From an uncultured Myxococcales bacterium (GTDB lineage: Bacteria; Myxococcota_A; UBA9042; CAIXZC01): DNA of 64,000 nt. The notes beneath the pieces are model-generated. The model worked only from the letters and a program-made list of their open reading frames with translations. It searched no databases and had not been told where the DNA came from. This document shows, piece by piece, positions 32,929 to 42,080 of the stretch; the first letter of the stretch is position 1, and every line of letters begins with the position of its first letter. The translations under genes were made by a program, and so were the position numbers. Location of the stretch: contig CAITUV010000082.1 in assembly GCA_903895725.1 (NCBI GenBank), positions 62,001 to 126,000 on the forward strand, written 5' to 3'.

Positions 32929-34655
32929 GGTCCTCCTCCGGGCTCGAACCGGAACACGCCAACGGTCACCGGGACGCCGAGAAACGGAACCTCACGGCCC
33001 CGATACATCGGACGGAGCCACGGGGTCACCTCGTCCATCCCCTCCCGCTGATGCCACAGGCTCCCATCCTCGAGGACGAAGAAGGAGTTGGCCACGTAGT
33101 CAACCCCGTTGCGGACGAGATAGTCCCGGAACGTGCGGGCCCTCATCACTTCCACGAACTCCCAGTCATTGACCAGCCCGTCCAGGTTGATCACCGGTCG
33201 GTGAGCAAAGTATCCGAGGATGCCCGCATCCCACGCAGCGACCACCGCATCCTCCGCAGTCTCCCGGCCAATCCATTCTGCAGCGGCCTTTCCCTCCTTC
33301 TGGATGGCCCGGGACACGAACCAGCCCGGCTCGTCCCGCAGCAGGTCGGTGACGAGCCAGAGCGACACCAGGACGGCGAGCCCTACCACGACAGCGGCCA
33401 GGCGACGGCGGCCAGCGGCACCGGCTGCTGCGGCGCCCGATGCGCTTGCACCTCGGGCCAGGGTCTCCGGGAGGCCAGCCGACCTGCCTGAGCCCGGCTC
33501 GACCAGCCCCACGGCCGCAGCGGCGACCTTGACGGCGAGAAGCGTTTCGAGCAGGTAGTACCACGAGTAGGATTCCGCCACGCCCCCCCGGGCCAGCACG
33601 TAGTGGACCCCTGCGGTCCATGCCAGAAGGGAGAAGGTGATGCGGGCCGGGCCGCGAGGCACCGTGCGGATCAGTCGCCAGGCCGCCAGGGCCGCGGCAA
33701 TCAGGAGCACCGGCGAAGCGATGCGAAGCACCGGCACCGGGAACAGGAACTTCAGGCTCGGGAGGACCAGACAGAGGTTGTCGTACCGCTCGGCCAGGCT
33801 CATGGGCCAGAGCGCCGTCTTCACGTAGGAGGACACGGTACCGAAGGAGCCGAAGCGCACCCGGTTCCAGACCAGCCAGGCGGCCACGGGAATGGCAAAC
33901 GCCGCTCCCCCGGCGAGCAGGTGCCAGGCGGTCATTGCGCCCCTCGGCATCGCCCCGAAGCCCGTCTCTTCCCGCAGCCAGAGCCAGCCCGTCAGGACGA
34001 CGGCAGGGACCACCACGAGAACCAGGTCGAGCCGGGCCAGGCAGACGAGCCCGCCAAGCAGCCCGGAGCGCAGGAGCAGGTCGAAGTCGGGGCTCTCCAG
34101 GAGCTCACGCCAGTGGCACAGAAAGGCGATGAGCAGCAGCAGCGCCAGGGAGGATTCCATGCCGGACAGCCAGAAGCGGGACAGCGCCCAGGGGTTGAAC
34201 AGGACGAGCGCTCCGACCGTTCGGGCCAGCGGGCCGGCCACCGGGGCAAGCAGCCGTTGGAGCCATGCGAGCCCCGCTGCAGCGAGCAACAGCGCTGCCG
34301 ACTGGACGGCCGTCACGAAAGCCAGGTCGGAGACCTCGGGCAGGAGACGGTGGAGGGTCGCCAGCATGCCGAGCCAGAGCGGATGGAAGCCGTTGGTCTC
34401 GTGGAGGCCGTCGAACGTCACCATCCCCGTGGCATCGAGGTTTCGGGCGATCTGGAGGTAGTAGTAGGCGTCATCGACGACGAAGGTGAAACCACGCTCC
34501 GGGTCGAGCACGAGACGGAGGCTGAGGGCCAGCATGGCCGCTGCGGCCAGCCAGAAGGGGAGCTCCTTCCGGTCGAAGCGGGCCTTTCGGATTCCCGAGA
34601 CGATGAGGCCGAGGCACACGCCCCATGCACCGGAACCCAGAACCCACAGTGCCAT
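32925..34655 (-). CDS. GT-C fold membrane glycosyltransferase (GT39/ArnT-like)
   Basis: 576 aa with about ten to twelve hydrophobic segments. The first periplasmic loop carries DDAYYYLQIARNLDATG and ETNGFHPLWLGMLA, the acidic GT-C motif that binds polyprenyl-phosphate sugar donors. The C-terminal 150 residues are soluble (DAGILGYFAHRPVINLDGLV, NDWEFVEVMRARTFRDYLV). It probably glycosylates a lipid or protein in the periplasm; donor and acceptor are unknown. The coupled CHAP-like lipoprotein suggests envelope work. Confidence 0.82.
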   Translation of the reverse strand: MALWVLGSGAWGVCLGLIVSGIRKARFDRKELPFWLAAAAMLALSLRLVLDPERGFTFVVDDAYYYLQIARNLDATGMVTFDGLHETNGFHPLWLGMLATLHRLLPEVSDLAFVTAVQSAALLLAAAGLAWLQRLLAPVAGPLARTVGALVLFNPWALSRFWLSGMESSLALLLLIAFLCHWRELLESPDFDLLLRSGLLGGLVCLARLDLVLVVVPAVVLTGWLWLREETGFGAMPRGAMTAWHLLAGGAAFAIPVAAWLVWNRVRFGSFGTVSSYVKTALWPMSLAERYDNLCLVLPSLKFLFPVPVLRIASPVLLIAAALAAWRLIRTVPRGPARITFSLLAWTAGVHYVLARGGVAESYSWYYLLETLLAVKVAAAAVGLVEPGSGRSAGLPETLARGASASGAAAAGAAGRRRLAAVVVGLAVLVSLWLVTDLLRDEPGWFVSRAIQKEGKAAAEWIGRETAEDAVVAAWDAGILGYFAHRPVINLDGLVNDWEFVEVMRARTFRDYLVRNGVDYVANSFFVLEDGSLWHQREGMDEVTPWLRPMYRGREVPFLGVPVTVGVFRFEPGGGP

Positions 34656-34760
34656 GAATGCCCCCTGAGCAGCGACGGCCCCGCACGCCGCCCTCGATTA
34701 TCCCGACGCCGGCCGCACAGTCAACGCACATGGTTTGCCAGGCGGAGTCGGCCAGCGGGA

Positions 34761-36419
34761 CTACTTCTTCTTGACGGGGACGAGCGGCTTGAGCTCGACT
34801 CTCTTGTGGCAGACCCTCAGGTCGCTCCGGTTCTGGTCGTAGCAGGCAAACAGGGATGCCAGGCTGATGTCCTCGGGGTTTTCCGGCCCGCGGTGCGTGG
34901 CCGTGTTCCGGTCGAGAAGCCGGGTCATCCGGTTTCGAAGCCGGCGCTCCTCCCGGTACCAGTACCACTTCCGCTTGTCCTGCGGGCACGTGGCAATCTC
35001 AGGCGTCGGCTTCCCTTCGGCATCCGCGAGCGGTGCGCCCCATCGCATCTCGGGGCAGTGGTAAGGGTCGAAGGACAGGTCGTAGACCCGGGTCATGAGG
35101 TCGGACAGGGTCAGCGTGACCTTCTCCCCCGCCGAGTTCGAGTAAACGAATCTGCATTCCGGGCTGGACAGCGCCGAGTTCCAGATGCGCACGAGGTCCG
35201 CGTAGAGCTGGAGGGGCTCGCCCTGGTACCTGAGCCGGGCGTTCTTCTCGTAGGCCATGTTGATGCTCTTGGTCACGAGGTCACGCAAAGCAAAGACCGA
35301 GTATCTCAGCCGCGCATCTCGACCAGGAGTGGCGTACTCCTCCCACAGCCCCTCGGCACCGTAGATGTTGGGAGGCAGGTCGACCGGGTGGGACTTCTGG
35401 TGGATCCCGAACGCCAGGGCCTCGTCGACCGACCCGATGCGCTCCTGGACGAACATGCAGAACGAGCTGAGGCTGTTGGTCAGGTCCTCGACGGGGAACA
35501 CATAGAGACCGTTCTTCGAGATTCTCGCCCGGACCCACTCATGGTAGGTCAGCTCGAACTGGTCGTAGTGGAACTTCCCCTGGTACTGGGCCGTTGCGCT
35601 GTAGGCATAGGATTCCTTGTTCGTGAGCCGCTCGATGCGGAAGCCCCCCTTGGCCGCGTCGGTCACCTCGACCCGGAAGTGGCGCCAGGCTCGAAACCCG
35701 CCTCCGAAACGGGCGGTACCGACCGCGTAGGACGGGTTCCAGACCTTGCGGGTGAACGTGCCGTCCGGATGGCCGTCGAGCAGGTAGATGTCCCCGTTGA
35801 TGTTGTCGACCTTGTAGACGATGAGCACGTGGCCGTTGGGGTCATAGTAGACGGTCCCGGGGATCAGGCTGTCGATGGTCACGTCGATGGGATAGGTATC
35901 GGTCCCTTCGAGGGAGGCATCCATCCGGTATGCGGACGAGCTGGTTGCGCTGAGCAGCCCGTCGAGGAACGAAGGGAAGTCCTTGTACTGGCTGAAGTCC
36001 TTGAATTCCTGGGGCCGGTTGCCTGCCTTGTACCGGTGCCCCTTGTTCGCCACGAAGGACATGGGGCGGCCGGTCTTGTAAGTGAAGTAGGCCCTCATGG
36101 CGTAGGGCAGGTTGGCGCAGTCGAGGAGGACGTTGAGCTGGTTGTCCGCCTCGGTCCAAAGGGGATTGACGGTGGGGTCCTTCAGCCCGTTGATGAGCCG
36201 GAAGCTCTTCTTCTCCCGGGCCTCGCCGATGGCCTTGACCCATGCGGAGAACTCGAGCTCCGCCTGTCGGTCCCACTGCCGCTCGATCTTCCAGGCCCCG
36301 GCATCGAATCCGGAGCTTCGAAGCTGAGAGACGGGCTTGACGTCACTCTGGGCTGCGGACGCCGTGGGGGAAGAGAGGAGCGCTGCTACAACTGCCAGGA
36401 TGAATGAGAGGTTCTTCAT
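34761..36419 (-). CDS. Secreted protein with putative papain-like (NlpC/P60-type) Cys-His core
   Basis: 552 aa. Signal peptide ending TASAAQ. No family recognised by name, but residues 90-220 carry C101 at the start of a helix (NVLLDCANLPYAMRAYF) and H197 at the start of a strand (YYDPNGHVLIVYKV), followed by D215. This is the core order of NlpC/P60-like cysteine hydrolases. The rest is helical with conserved-looking WYWYREERRLRNRMTRLLDR near the C-terminus, and the protein ends in basic residues. The ATG at 36419 has a weak AGGCGG site. Confidence 0.65.
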   Translation of the reverse strand: MKNLSFILAVVAALLSSPTASAAQSDVKPVSQLRSSGFDAGAWKIERQWDRQAELEFSAWVKAIGEAREKKSFRLINGLKDPTVNPLWTEADNQLNVLLDCANLPYAMRAYFTYKTGRPMSFVANKGHRYKAGNRPQEFKDFSQYKDFPSFLDGLLSATSSSAYRMDASLEGTDTYPIDVTIDSLIPGTVYYDPNGHVLIVYKVDNINGDIYLLDGHPDGTFTRKVWNPSYAVGTARFGGGFRAWRHFRVEVTDAAKGGFRIERLTNKESYAYSATAQYQGKFHYDQFELTYHEWVRARISKNGLYVFPVEDLTNSLSSFCMFVQERIGSVDEALAFGIHQKSHPVDLPPNIYGAEGLWEEYATPGRDARLRYSVFALRDLVTKSINMAYEKNARLRYQGEPLQLYADLVRIWNSALSSPECRFVYSNSAGEKVTLTLSDLMTRVYDLSFDPYHCPEMRWGAPLADAEGKPTPEIATCPQDKRKWYWYREERRLRNRMTRLLDRNTATHRGPENPEDISLASLFACYDQNRSDLRVCHKRVELKPLVPVKKK

Positions 36420-36477
36420 GTTTGACCGCCTCGACGCACCGGACGGGCCGGGCCGTCCCGCGTCACCTGTCTCTCCA

Positions 36478-36506
36478 AATATACCATTGGTTGGGGCGGG
36501 CTCCAA
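36478..36506 (-). promoter_or_regulatory. Candidate promoter of the putative papain-like protein gene
   Basis: On the minus strand, TTGGAG (36501-36506), a 17-nt spacer, TATATT (36478-36483), about 59 nt before the start codon. Confidence 0.45.
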
Positions 36507-36575
36507 TTTGCCGACAATTCCCTGGACACCCTCTCGGGCCACCTGCGGCGGGGTGCGGACGGAGTGCGGTCACGG

Positions 36576-36605
36576 TTGCCGGTCGACGCCGCTCTGTGGT
36601 ATGTC
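36576..36605 (+). promoter_or_regulatory. Candidate promoter of the Yip1-lipoprotein-peptidase run
   Basis: TTGCCG (36576-36581), an 18-nt spacer, TATGTC (36600-36605), 38 nt before the ATG of the Yip1 gene. Confidence 0.3.
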
Positions 36606-36643
36606 CGCTACGGGCCGAACGGCCCTGAACCGGAGGGAAGGAA

Positions 36644-37234
36644 ATGGCTGGAGACTACCCGTACAAGTACATCGTGGACCGGACGCTGAAGATCGCGCTC
36701 AAGCCGGGCGAGTTCTGGGCGGAGACGAGCCAGGAGAACACCACGGCGGCGGAGTGCTACCTGAAGTACCTCCTGATCGTGCAGGCAATTCCCGCAGTGG
36801 CGACATTCCTGGGGCTGGTGCTCTTTGGATATAGTGCCGGACCGTTTGGGAACATTGGCGTTCCGTTCGGAAATGCCCTGGGTGCGGGGATCTCCGCCTA
36901 CATCCAGGGGCTGGTGGCCGCTGGGCTGGTGGGATTCCTCGCCTCTGCGCTGGCCCCGAAGTTCGGCGGGGCCTCTAGCCTGGATCGTGGTGTGACCCTG
37001 GTCACCATGGCGACCCTGCCCATGGCCCTGGCCGGAATCCTGATGCTCGTCCCGACAGTCGGGTTGCTGTCCGCACTGGTCGGGATTTACTGCCTGTACC
37101 TCCTGTGGGTGGGAATCGGCCCCATGATGGGGATACCCGACGACCGCAAGGTCCCGTATGCGGTCGTCCTGATCGTCGTGACCGTGATCGTCATGGCGGT
37201 GTTCACGACCATCACCAGGAAGGTCGTGTGGTGA
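36644..37234 (+). CDS. Yip1-domain membrane protein
   Basis: 196 aa with five hydrophobic helices. The N-terminal soluble part has ALKPGEFWAE, the usual lead into the bacterial Yip1 domain; the core ends with YLLWVGIGPMMGIPDDRK, matching the Yip1 L-x-x-G/P pattern. Function in bacteria is poorly known. RBS GGAGGGAAGG. Its stop overlaps the next gene's GTG start. Confidence 0.82.
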   Translation: MAGDYPYKYIVDRTLKIALKPGEFWAETSQENTTAAECYLKYLLIVQAIPAVATFLGLVLFGYSAGPFGNIGVPFGNALGAGISAYIQGLVAAGLVGFLASALAPKFGGASSLDRGVTLVTMATLPMALAGILMLVPTVGLLSALVGIYCLYLLWVGIGPMMGIPDDRKVPYAVVLIVVTVIVMAVFTTITRKVVW

Positions 37235-38145
37235 GACGCTCCCAGACGATGCGTTCGTGCTTCTCCGTCCCGAAGGATGCGGGGCATCCTTGTGCGCTGG
37301 CCGTGCTTCTGGCGCTTCTGCTCCCGGGGGCCGGCTGCACCACGACCATGACGCACCTGGCCCCCGCCAAGGCGTTGCAGCCGGGGCACATGCAGATCAC
37401 GGTGGACTACTCGCTGCCCATCCACACCAACCTGGCGGAAGGTGTGGTGGACGCGGCCGAGCTGCTCGAAGACCGGATCGACAAGGAGGAGGTCTCCGAG
37501 CTGACCGACGAAGAGTTCCGCACTCTGCTGGATGCCGCATTCAACTGGGCGCTTTTCCTCACCGGCGGAAGCCCCGAAGCCCTCGCCCGCATCGGCCTGG
37601 CCGGATGGGAGACTGGAGGGCTCGACATCGGCGTGCGCTTCAACGGCACCACGGTCAAGGGGGACGCCAAGGTGGAATACTGGCGCTCTTCCAACGAGGT
37701 GTGGCACGCTGCACTCGACGTGGGGTACGCGTACCAGTTCTCGGTCGTGGGAGACCTGCTCGAGTACCTCTCCCTGAACGACTGGGCACGCCACGATCTG
37801 GACATCATGCTGCCCGTGAGCGCAGAGCCGGGCAAGGTGTTCCGCTGGTACGTGGCTCCCCGGATACTCGTGTCCTGGATCAACGTCGAAGCCAAGCCCG
37901 GCGCCAAGCTGCTCGAGTACCTCCCCGAGAGCCTGAAGAGCTACAACCCGTCCCAGTATTTCGGCGACGAGAAGATGATCTACTGGGGAGGAACCACCGG
38001 AATCATGCTCGGCTACCGGTACGTATTCGTGAACCTCGAGATGTCGGTCATGAGGCTCCAATTCCGGCCCAGGGTGCTCGACGAGCGCCGTGACTACGAC
38101 GGCGTGGTGATTGCGCCGGCCGTGGGTCTGACGGGCATGTGGTGA
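37231..38145 (+). CDS. Uncharacterised lipoprotein, possible beta-barrel
   Basis: 304 aa from the GTG at 37231 (AGGAAGG 8 nt upstream, GTGA overlap with Yip1); an ATG at 37249 is an alternative. Lipobox PGAGC, then MTHLAPAKALQPGHMQITVD. The remainder alternates hydrophobic and polar residues with Gly/aromatic strand ends (TGIMLGYRYVFVNLEMSVM, VVIAPAVGLTGMW), as in outer-membrane barrels. No family is assigned. It sits 10 bp before the prolyl oligopeptidase gene. Confidence 0.7.
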   Translation: MRRSQTMRSCFSVPKDAGHPCALAVLLALLLPGAGCTTTMTHLAPAKALQPGHMQITVDYSLPIHTNLAEGVVDAAELLEDRIDKEEVSELTDEEFRTLLDAAFNWALFLTGGSPEALARIGLAGWETGGLDIGVRFNGTTVKGDAKVEYWRSSNEVWHAALDVGYAYQFSVVGDLLEYLSLNDWARHDLDIMLPVSAEPGKVFRWYVAPRILVSWINVEAKPGAKLLEYLPESLKSYNPSQYFGDEKMIYWGGTTGIMLGYRYVFVNLEMSVMRLQFRPRVLDERRDYDGVVIAPAVGLTGMW

Positions 38146-38155
38146 GAGGGGATCC

Positions 38156-40384
38156 ATGGAAACGATGAAGACAGGACCAGGACGGGTTGCGAGGAAAGCC
38201 GCAGGCGCACCGGGCGCGGCCGCACGGAACATCTCGGGGTGGATCGTGGCTGCGTCGCTGGCCCTCGCCTCTTGCGCCACCACGAACCCGAGCGCGGCCG
38301 GCGACCTTGGGCAACCGACGCTTGAATACCCCGCTGCGAGAAAGGCCGACACGGTCACGGACTACCACGGGACGCCGGTCGCTGAGCCGTACCGGTGGAT
38401 GGAAGAGGAGGGGACTCCAGAGCTCGATGCGTGGATCGAGGCCGAGAACCGGGTCACCCAGAACTGGCTGGGGCGCACGGGGCTGGTCAAGCCGCTTTTC
38501 GACCGCCTGTCAACGCTGTGGAGCTTCGAGCGCTGGACCACGCCGTTCCATCGGGGACCCTACTACTTCTACTTCCACAACGACGGCCTGCAGAACCAGG
38601 ACGTGCTGTTCGTGCAGGACGGGCTTGACAAGGCCCCCCGCGTGCTCCTCGACCCCAACACCATGAGCGACGATGGGACCGTCGCCATCAGCGGGCTGTC
38701 CGTCAGCCCGAAGGGGACGCTGCTGGCCTACGCGGTGTCGGTGAACGGGAGCGATCGGCAGGAGTGGCGTCTGCTGGAAGTGGCAACGGGTAGAGAGCTG
38801 GCCGACCGGATCCTCTGGTGCAAGTTCTCGAGCCTTGCGTGGATACCGGACGAGTCCGGCTTCTACTATGATCGGTTTCCGGAGCCCGGCACGGTCCCTG
38901 CCGGCGACGAGAACAACTTCAGCCGGGTCTACTGGCACGCGCTGGGGACGCCCCAGGCCGACGACCCCGTGATCCTGGAGCGTACGGACGACAAGGAGCT
39001 CGGCTTCGGCTCCTACGTGACGGACGACGGCCGCTTCCTGGTGGTTGCGGTCTACCGGGGGACCGACCCGAAGTACGGGCTCTACTACTTCCCTCTCGAC
39101 GCCTCCTCCCGGACGGATGGCAAGAACCTGGTCCGCCTGCTCGAGCCGGGCGAGGCGATGTTCGTGTTCATCGAATGCCACGAGGAGACCTTCTACGTCC
39201 AGACCGATCTTGCGGCCCCGCGAGGGCGGATCGTCGCCATCGACGTCGGCCGCCCGGAGCGGGCCAACTGGCGGGAGGTGATTCCGCAAGGCTCTGACGA
39301 GGTCATCGAGTCCGCGGTCATGGCCGGGGACGGGCTCGTCGTCAACCTCCTCAAGGATGCCTGGTTCCGGGTGCGGGTGTTCGACCTTTCCGGGGCACGC
39401 CGCTACGACGTGCCGCTGCCGGAGATGGGATCGGTCAGCGGGATGTCGGCCCGGAAGGGGGACGGCGAGATGTTCTTCTCGTTCACGTCCTTCCTGCGGG
39501 CACCGGAGGTCTGGCGGGTGAGCCTGGCGGACGGGAAGTCGGAGCCCGTGTTTTCTCCCAGGGTTCCGTTCGACACGGCCCCGTACGAGACCCGCCAGGT
39601 GTTCTACGAATCGAAGGACGGGACCAGGGTGCCGCTCTTCCTGACGATGAAAAAGGGGCTCGAGCCGGACGGCAACACACCGGTCCTGCTGTACGGCTAT
39701 GGCGGGTTCAACATCAACGTTACCCCGTACTTCAGCACCATGCGGCTGGTGTTCCTCGAGGCGGGAGGAATACTTGCCCAGGCCAACCTTCGGGGCGGCT
39801 CCGAGTACGGCGAGGAGTGGCACCAGGCAGGCATGCTGGGGCGCAAGCAGAACGTGTTTGACGACTTCATCGCCGCGGCCCGATACCTCGTGGCCGAGCG
39901 GTACACCAGGCCGTCCCTCATTGCGATCATGGGGGGCAGCAACGGCGGCCTTCTCGTGTCCGCCTGCATGCTGCAGCAGCCCAACCTGTTCGGTGCGGTG
40001 CTCGACGTGGTGCCGGTCACGGACATGCTGCGCTACCACAAGTTCACCGTGGGCCGCTACTGGGTGCCCGAGTACGGGTCAGCGGACGACCCGACCCAGT
40101 TCCCCTTCCTTTACGCCTATTCGCCGCTGCATAACGTGAAAGAGGGAGTCGACTATCCGCCGGCCATGGTCCTTACTGCGGATACCGACGACCGGGTCGT
40201 CCCGTCCCATTCGCTCAAGTTTGCCGCAACGCTCCAGGCAAACCCGGGCCAGAAACGGCCCATCCTCCTTCGGGTCGAAACGAAGGCCGGCCACGGGGCC
40301 GGAAAACCCACCGCCAAGAAGATCCAGGAAGCGGCCGACATGTTCGCGTTCGTCTTCCACGTGATGGGGATGAAGCTTCCCTAG
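38156..40384 (+). CDS. Prolyl oligopeptidase family serine peptidase (S9A), lipoprotein
   Basis: Cleaves short peptides after proline. 742 aa: a signal segment with lipobox LASC, the S9A entry motif DYHGTPVAEPYRWMEE, a seven-bladed propeller (about 110-450) and an alpha/beta-hydrolase domain. The triad is S595 (MGGSNGGLLV), D678 (ADTDDRVVPSHS) and H713 (KAGHGAGKP), all intact; YGYGGFNINVTPYFS and QANLRGGSEYGEEWHQ are also present. The lipobox implies a periplasmic or surface enzyme, perhaps nutritional or predatory; the latter is inference. Confidence 0.93.
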   Translation: METMKTGPGRVARKAAGAPGAAARNISGWIVAASLALASCATTNPSAAGDLGQPTLEYPAARKADTVTDYHGTPVAEPYRWMEEEGTPELDAWIEAENRVTQNWLGRTGLVKPLFDRLSTLWSFERWTTPFHRGPYYFYFHNDGLQNQDVLFVQDGLDKAPRVLLDPNTMSDDGTVAISGLSVSPKGTLLAYAVSVNGSDRQEWRLLEVATGRELADRILWCKFSSLAWIPDESGFYYDRFPEPGTVPAGDENNFSRVYWHALGTPQADDPVILERTDDKELGFGSYVTDDGRFLVVAVYRGTDPKYGLYYFPLDASSRTDGKNLVRLLEPGEAMFVFIECHEETFYVQTDLAAPRGRIVAIDVGRPERANWREVIPQGSDEVIESAVMAGDGLVVNLLKDAWFRVRVFDLSGARRYDVPLPEMGSVSGMSARKGDGEMFFSFTSFLRAPEVWRVSLADGKSEPVFSPRVPFDTAPYETRQVFYESKDGTRVPLFLTMKKGLEPDGNTPVLLYGYGGFNINVTPYFSTMRLVFLEAGGILAQANLRGGSEYGEEWHQAGMLGRKQNVFDDFIAAARYLVAERYTRPSLIAIMGGSNGGLLVSACMLQQPNLFGAVLDVVPVTDMLRYHKFTVGRYWVPEYGSADDPTQFPFLYAYSPLHNVKEGVDYPPAMVLTADTDDRVVPSHSLKFAATLQANPGQKRPILLRVETKAGHGAGKPTAKKIQEAADMFAFVFHVMGMKLP

Positions 40385-40432
40385 CCCCGCTGCCCGGAGT
40401 ATCCTGGTGCGCGACGGGGACGGAGGCGACCC

Positions 40433-40795
40433 ATGACCACGTTTCGCCTGGTTCTTCTCGGCGTGCTCCTGCTGCTCCTGGCCGGACTGCGGATGCTGTC
40501 GGTCGGCAAGAGGCGCGGGACGGCGGCGTACCGGTGGCGGATGGCCCTGTGGGCCTCGGCGCTGACGGTGGCTGCAGCGGCAGGGATCGTGACGGTATCG
40601 CCACCTGCGGCCGGCGAATCCGTGGCCATGGGGGACGTTCCGTACCTGGATCCGGACGGCGCCCAGTGGGAGATCCCATCCCCGGACCAGGCCCGAGGCG
40701 AAGCCGTCCTGCCCGCCGACTCAATGGCGGGCGAGGTCGAGCCGCAGCAGATGGTGAGCTGTTACTGCACCGTCGCACCGACGAGCCGGTGGTGA
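40433..40795 (+). CDS. Small membrane protein of unknown function
   Basis: 120 aa. Two hydrophobic helices (LVLLGVLLLLLAGLRMLSV and MALWASALTVAAAAGIVTV), then about 60 polar residues ending with a CYC motif (VSCYCTVAPTSRW). GGAGG lies 7 nt before the ATG, and it follows the peptidase gene by 48 bp on the same strand. I do not recognise a family. The strong ribosome binding site supports it being real. Confidence 0.55.
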   Translation: MTTFRLVLLGVLLLLLAGLRMLSVGKRRGTAAYRWRMALWASALTVAAAAGIVTVSPPAAGESVAMGDVPYLDPDGAQWEIPSPDQARGEAVLPADSMAGEVEPQQMVSCYCTVAPTSRW

Positions 40796-40799
40796 GGAA

Positions 40800-42023
40800 C
40801 TACTCGTTCGCCCGCTCCCTCATCTTCTTGATGTGAGCGGGGAGCACGGCAAGGTACAGCTCCGGCAGGCTAAGCTCGGAGAAATCGCCGTTGTCGTCGA
40901 ACACGTCGGTGCCAAAACCGTTTCCGGCCTTGGGCTTGAGGTAGGCACCGATGCTCTCGAGGTCGGCTTCGCTGTACCCCTTCAGGTTGTTGTCGACGGA
41001 TACATTATTGATCTGGTAGGTGGGGGCATCGGACTGGGTGACCCAGTGAAGGGCTTCGCGGGCGTTGTACCGGGTGGGCTGGCGATGGTCGTGGAGGAAC
41101 TGGAGGCGGAGGTAGTGGACCGGCAGGTCGGGGAGGTAGGTCTTGGCCTCCCTCTCCTTCCACCAGTTGTCGTCCCCGCACTCCTTGCCGGATGCCAGCA
41201 GGACCGGAGCGTTCTTGTTGCAGATGTAGCTGTTGGGGGTGCCGTCGGTCCCCTCGCCGTCCGCGCTGGTGCCGGCGGGAAACTTCACCTTGCGCATGTT
41301 GAGGTCGAAGTCGCATCGGGTCGTGGAAACCCCCGGACCATCCTCGTTGATGTAGTTCTGCTTGTCGGGCGGCACAAAGAATGGGGACTGGGTGATGTAG
41401 CACCGGTTCGTGGGGCCTTCGATGTCGATGAGCCAGTCCACGAACTCGAGCGACGTCCCGTGAAAGCGGGCAATCGCCCCCGCCGCATCCGCCAGCCCGT
41501 CGCCAACGCTGATGATGCCGAAATCCTCGATGTCGATGATCCCCTTCTTCCGATAGTGATTCGCAATGTCCTTCAAGGCGTCCTGGGCGACGATGCCGCC
41601 GAAGTCCTCCTCTCCGCCGGAGACCTGGCCCCCGACTCCGCGGCCGGGAGGATTGTAGGTGATCACGACCGAATGCATCTTCTCGGCCAGCTTGCCGGCA
41701 CAACAGGAGAACTGGTCGATCCCCGGTGTGAGCTGGTCCGGCACGAGGATCACAGCCGGGCACGGGTTGTCCTTCATGCAGTCGGACGGCACGTGCGATT
41801 CCGCATAGAGCGAGAGAGATCCGGAGGCAATCCACTCCTGCTGCATCGTGACCGGGGTTGGAGGCTCCACAGCCTCGTCCGCAGGCGCAGCATCGCCCGA
41901 CGTGGGCAGGTCGGCCGAAAGGTCGGTCAGCACGGAACCGTCCACGGAGAGCCCCCCTCCGTTCCCACCAGCGCAACTCAGCGACATCACTAGCAAAACA
42001 CCCGGGAAAACGCGCGAAATCAT
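40800..42023 (-). CDS. Lipoprotein with alpha/beta-hydrolase-like fold lacking the serine elbow
   Basis: 407 aa. Lipobox SLSC (C17). The order of strands and loops (PAVILVPDQLTPGI, SVVITYNPPGRGVGG, FGIISVGDGLADAAGAIARF, LPVHYLRLQFLHDHRQP) follows alpha/beta-hydrolases. The nucleophile elbow GxSxG is SVGDG, with D175 where Ser would be, so serine-hydrolase chemistry is unlikely; haloalkane dehalogenases use Asp here, but other features do not match them. Cys pairs suggest disulphides. Function unknown. Confidence 0.7.
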   Translation of the reverse strand: MISRVFPGVLLVMSLSCAGGNGGGLSVDGSVLTDLSADLPTSGDAAPADEAVEPPTPVTMQQEWIASGSLSLYAESHVPSDCMKDNPCPAVILVPDQLTPGIDQFSCCAGKLAEKMHSVVITYNPPGRGVGGQVSGGEEDFGGIVAQDALKDIANHYRKKGIIDIEDFGIISVGDGLADAAGAIARFHGTSLEFVDWLIDIEGPTNRCYITQSPFFVPPDKQNYINEDGPGVSTTRCDFDLNMRKVKFPAGTSADGEGTDGTPNSYICNKNAPVLLASGKECGDDNWWKEREAKTYLPDLPVHYLRLQFLHDHRQPTRYNAREALHWVTQSDAPTYQINNVSVDNNLKGYSEADLESIGAYLKPKAGNGFGTDVFDDNGDFSELSLPELYLAVLPAHIKKMRERANE

Positions 42024-42080
42024 CGGTCACCTCGATAACCGAAGGCGTGGTCAGTCTACCAGAAGGATGGGGGAAGGCCA

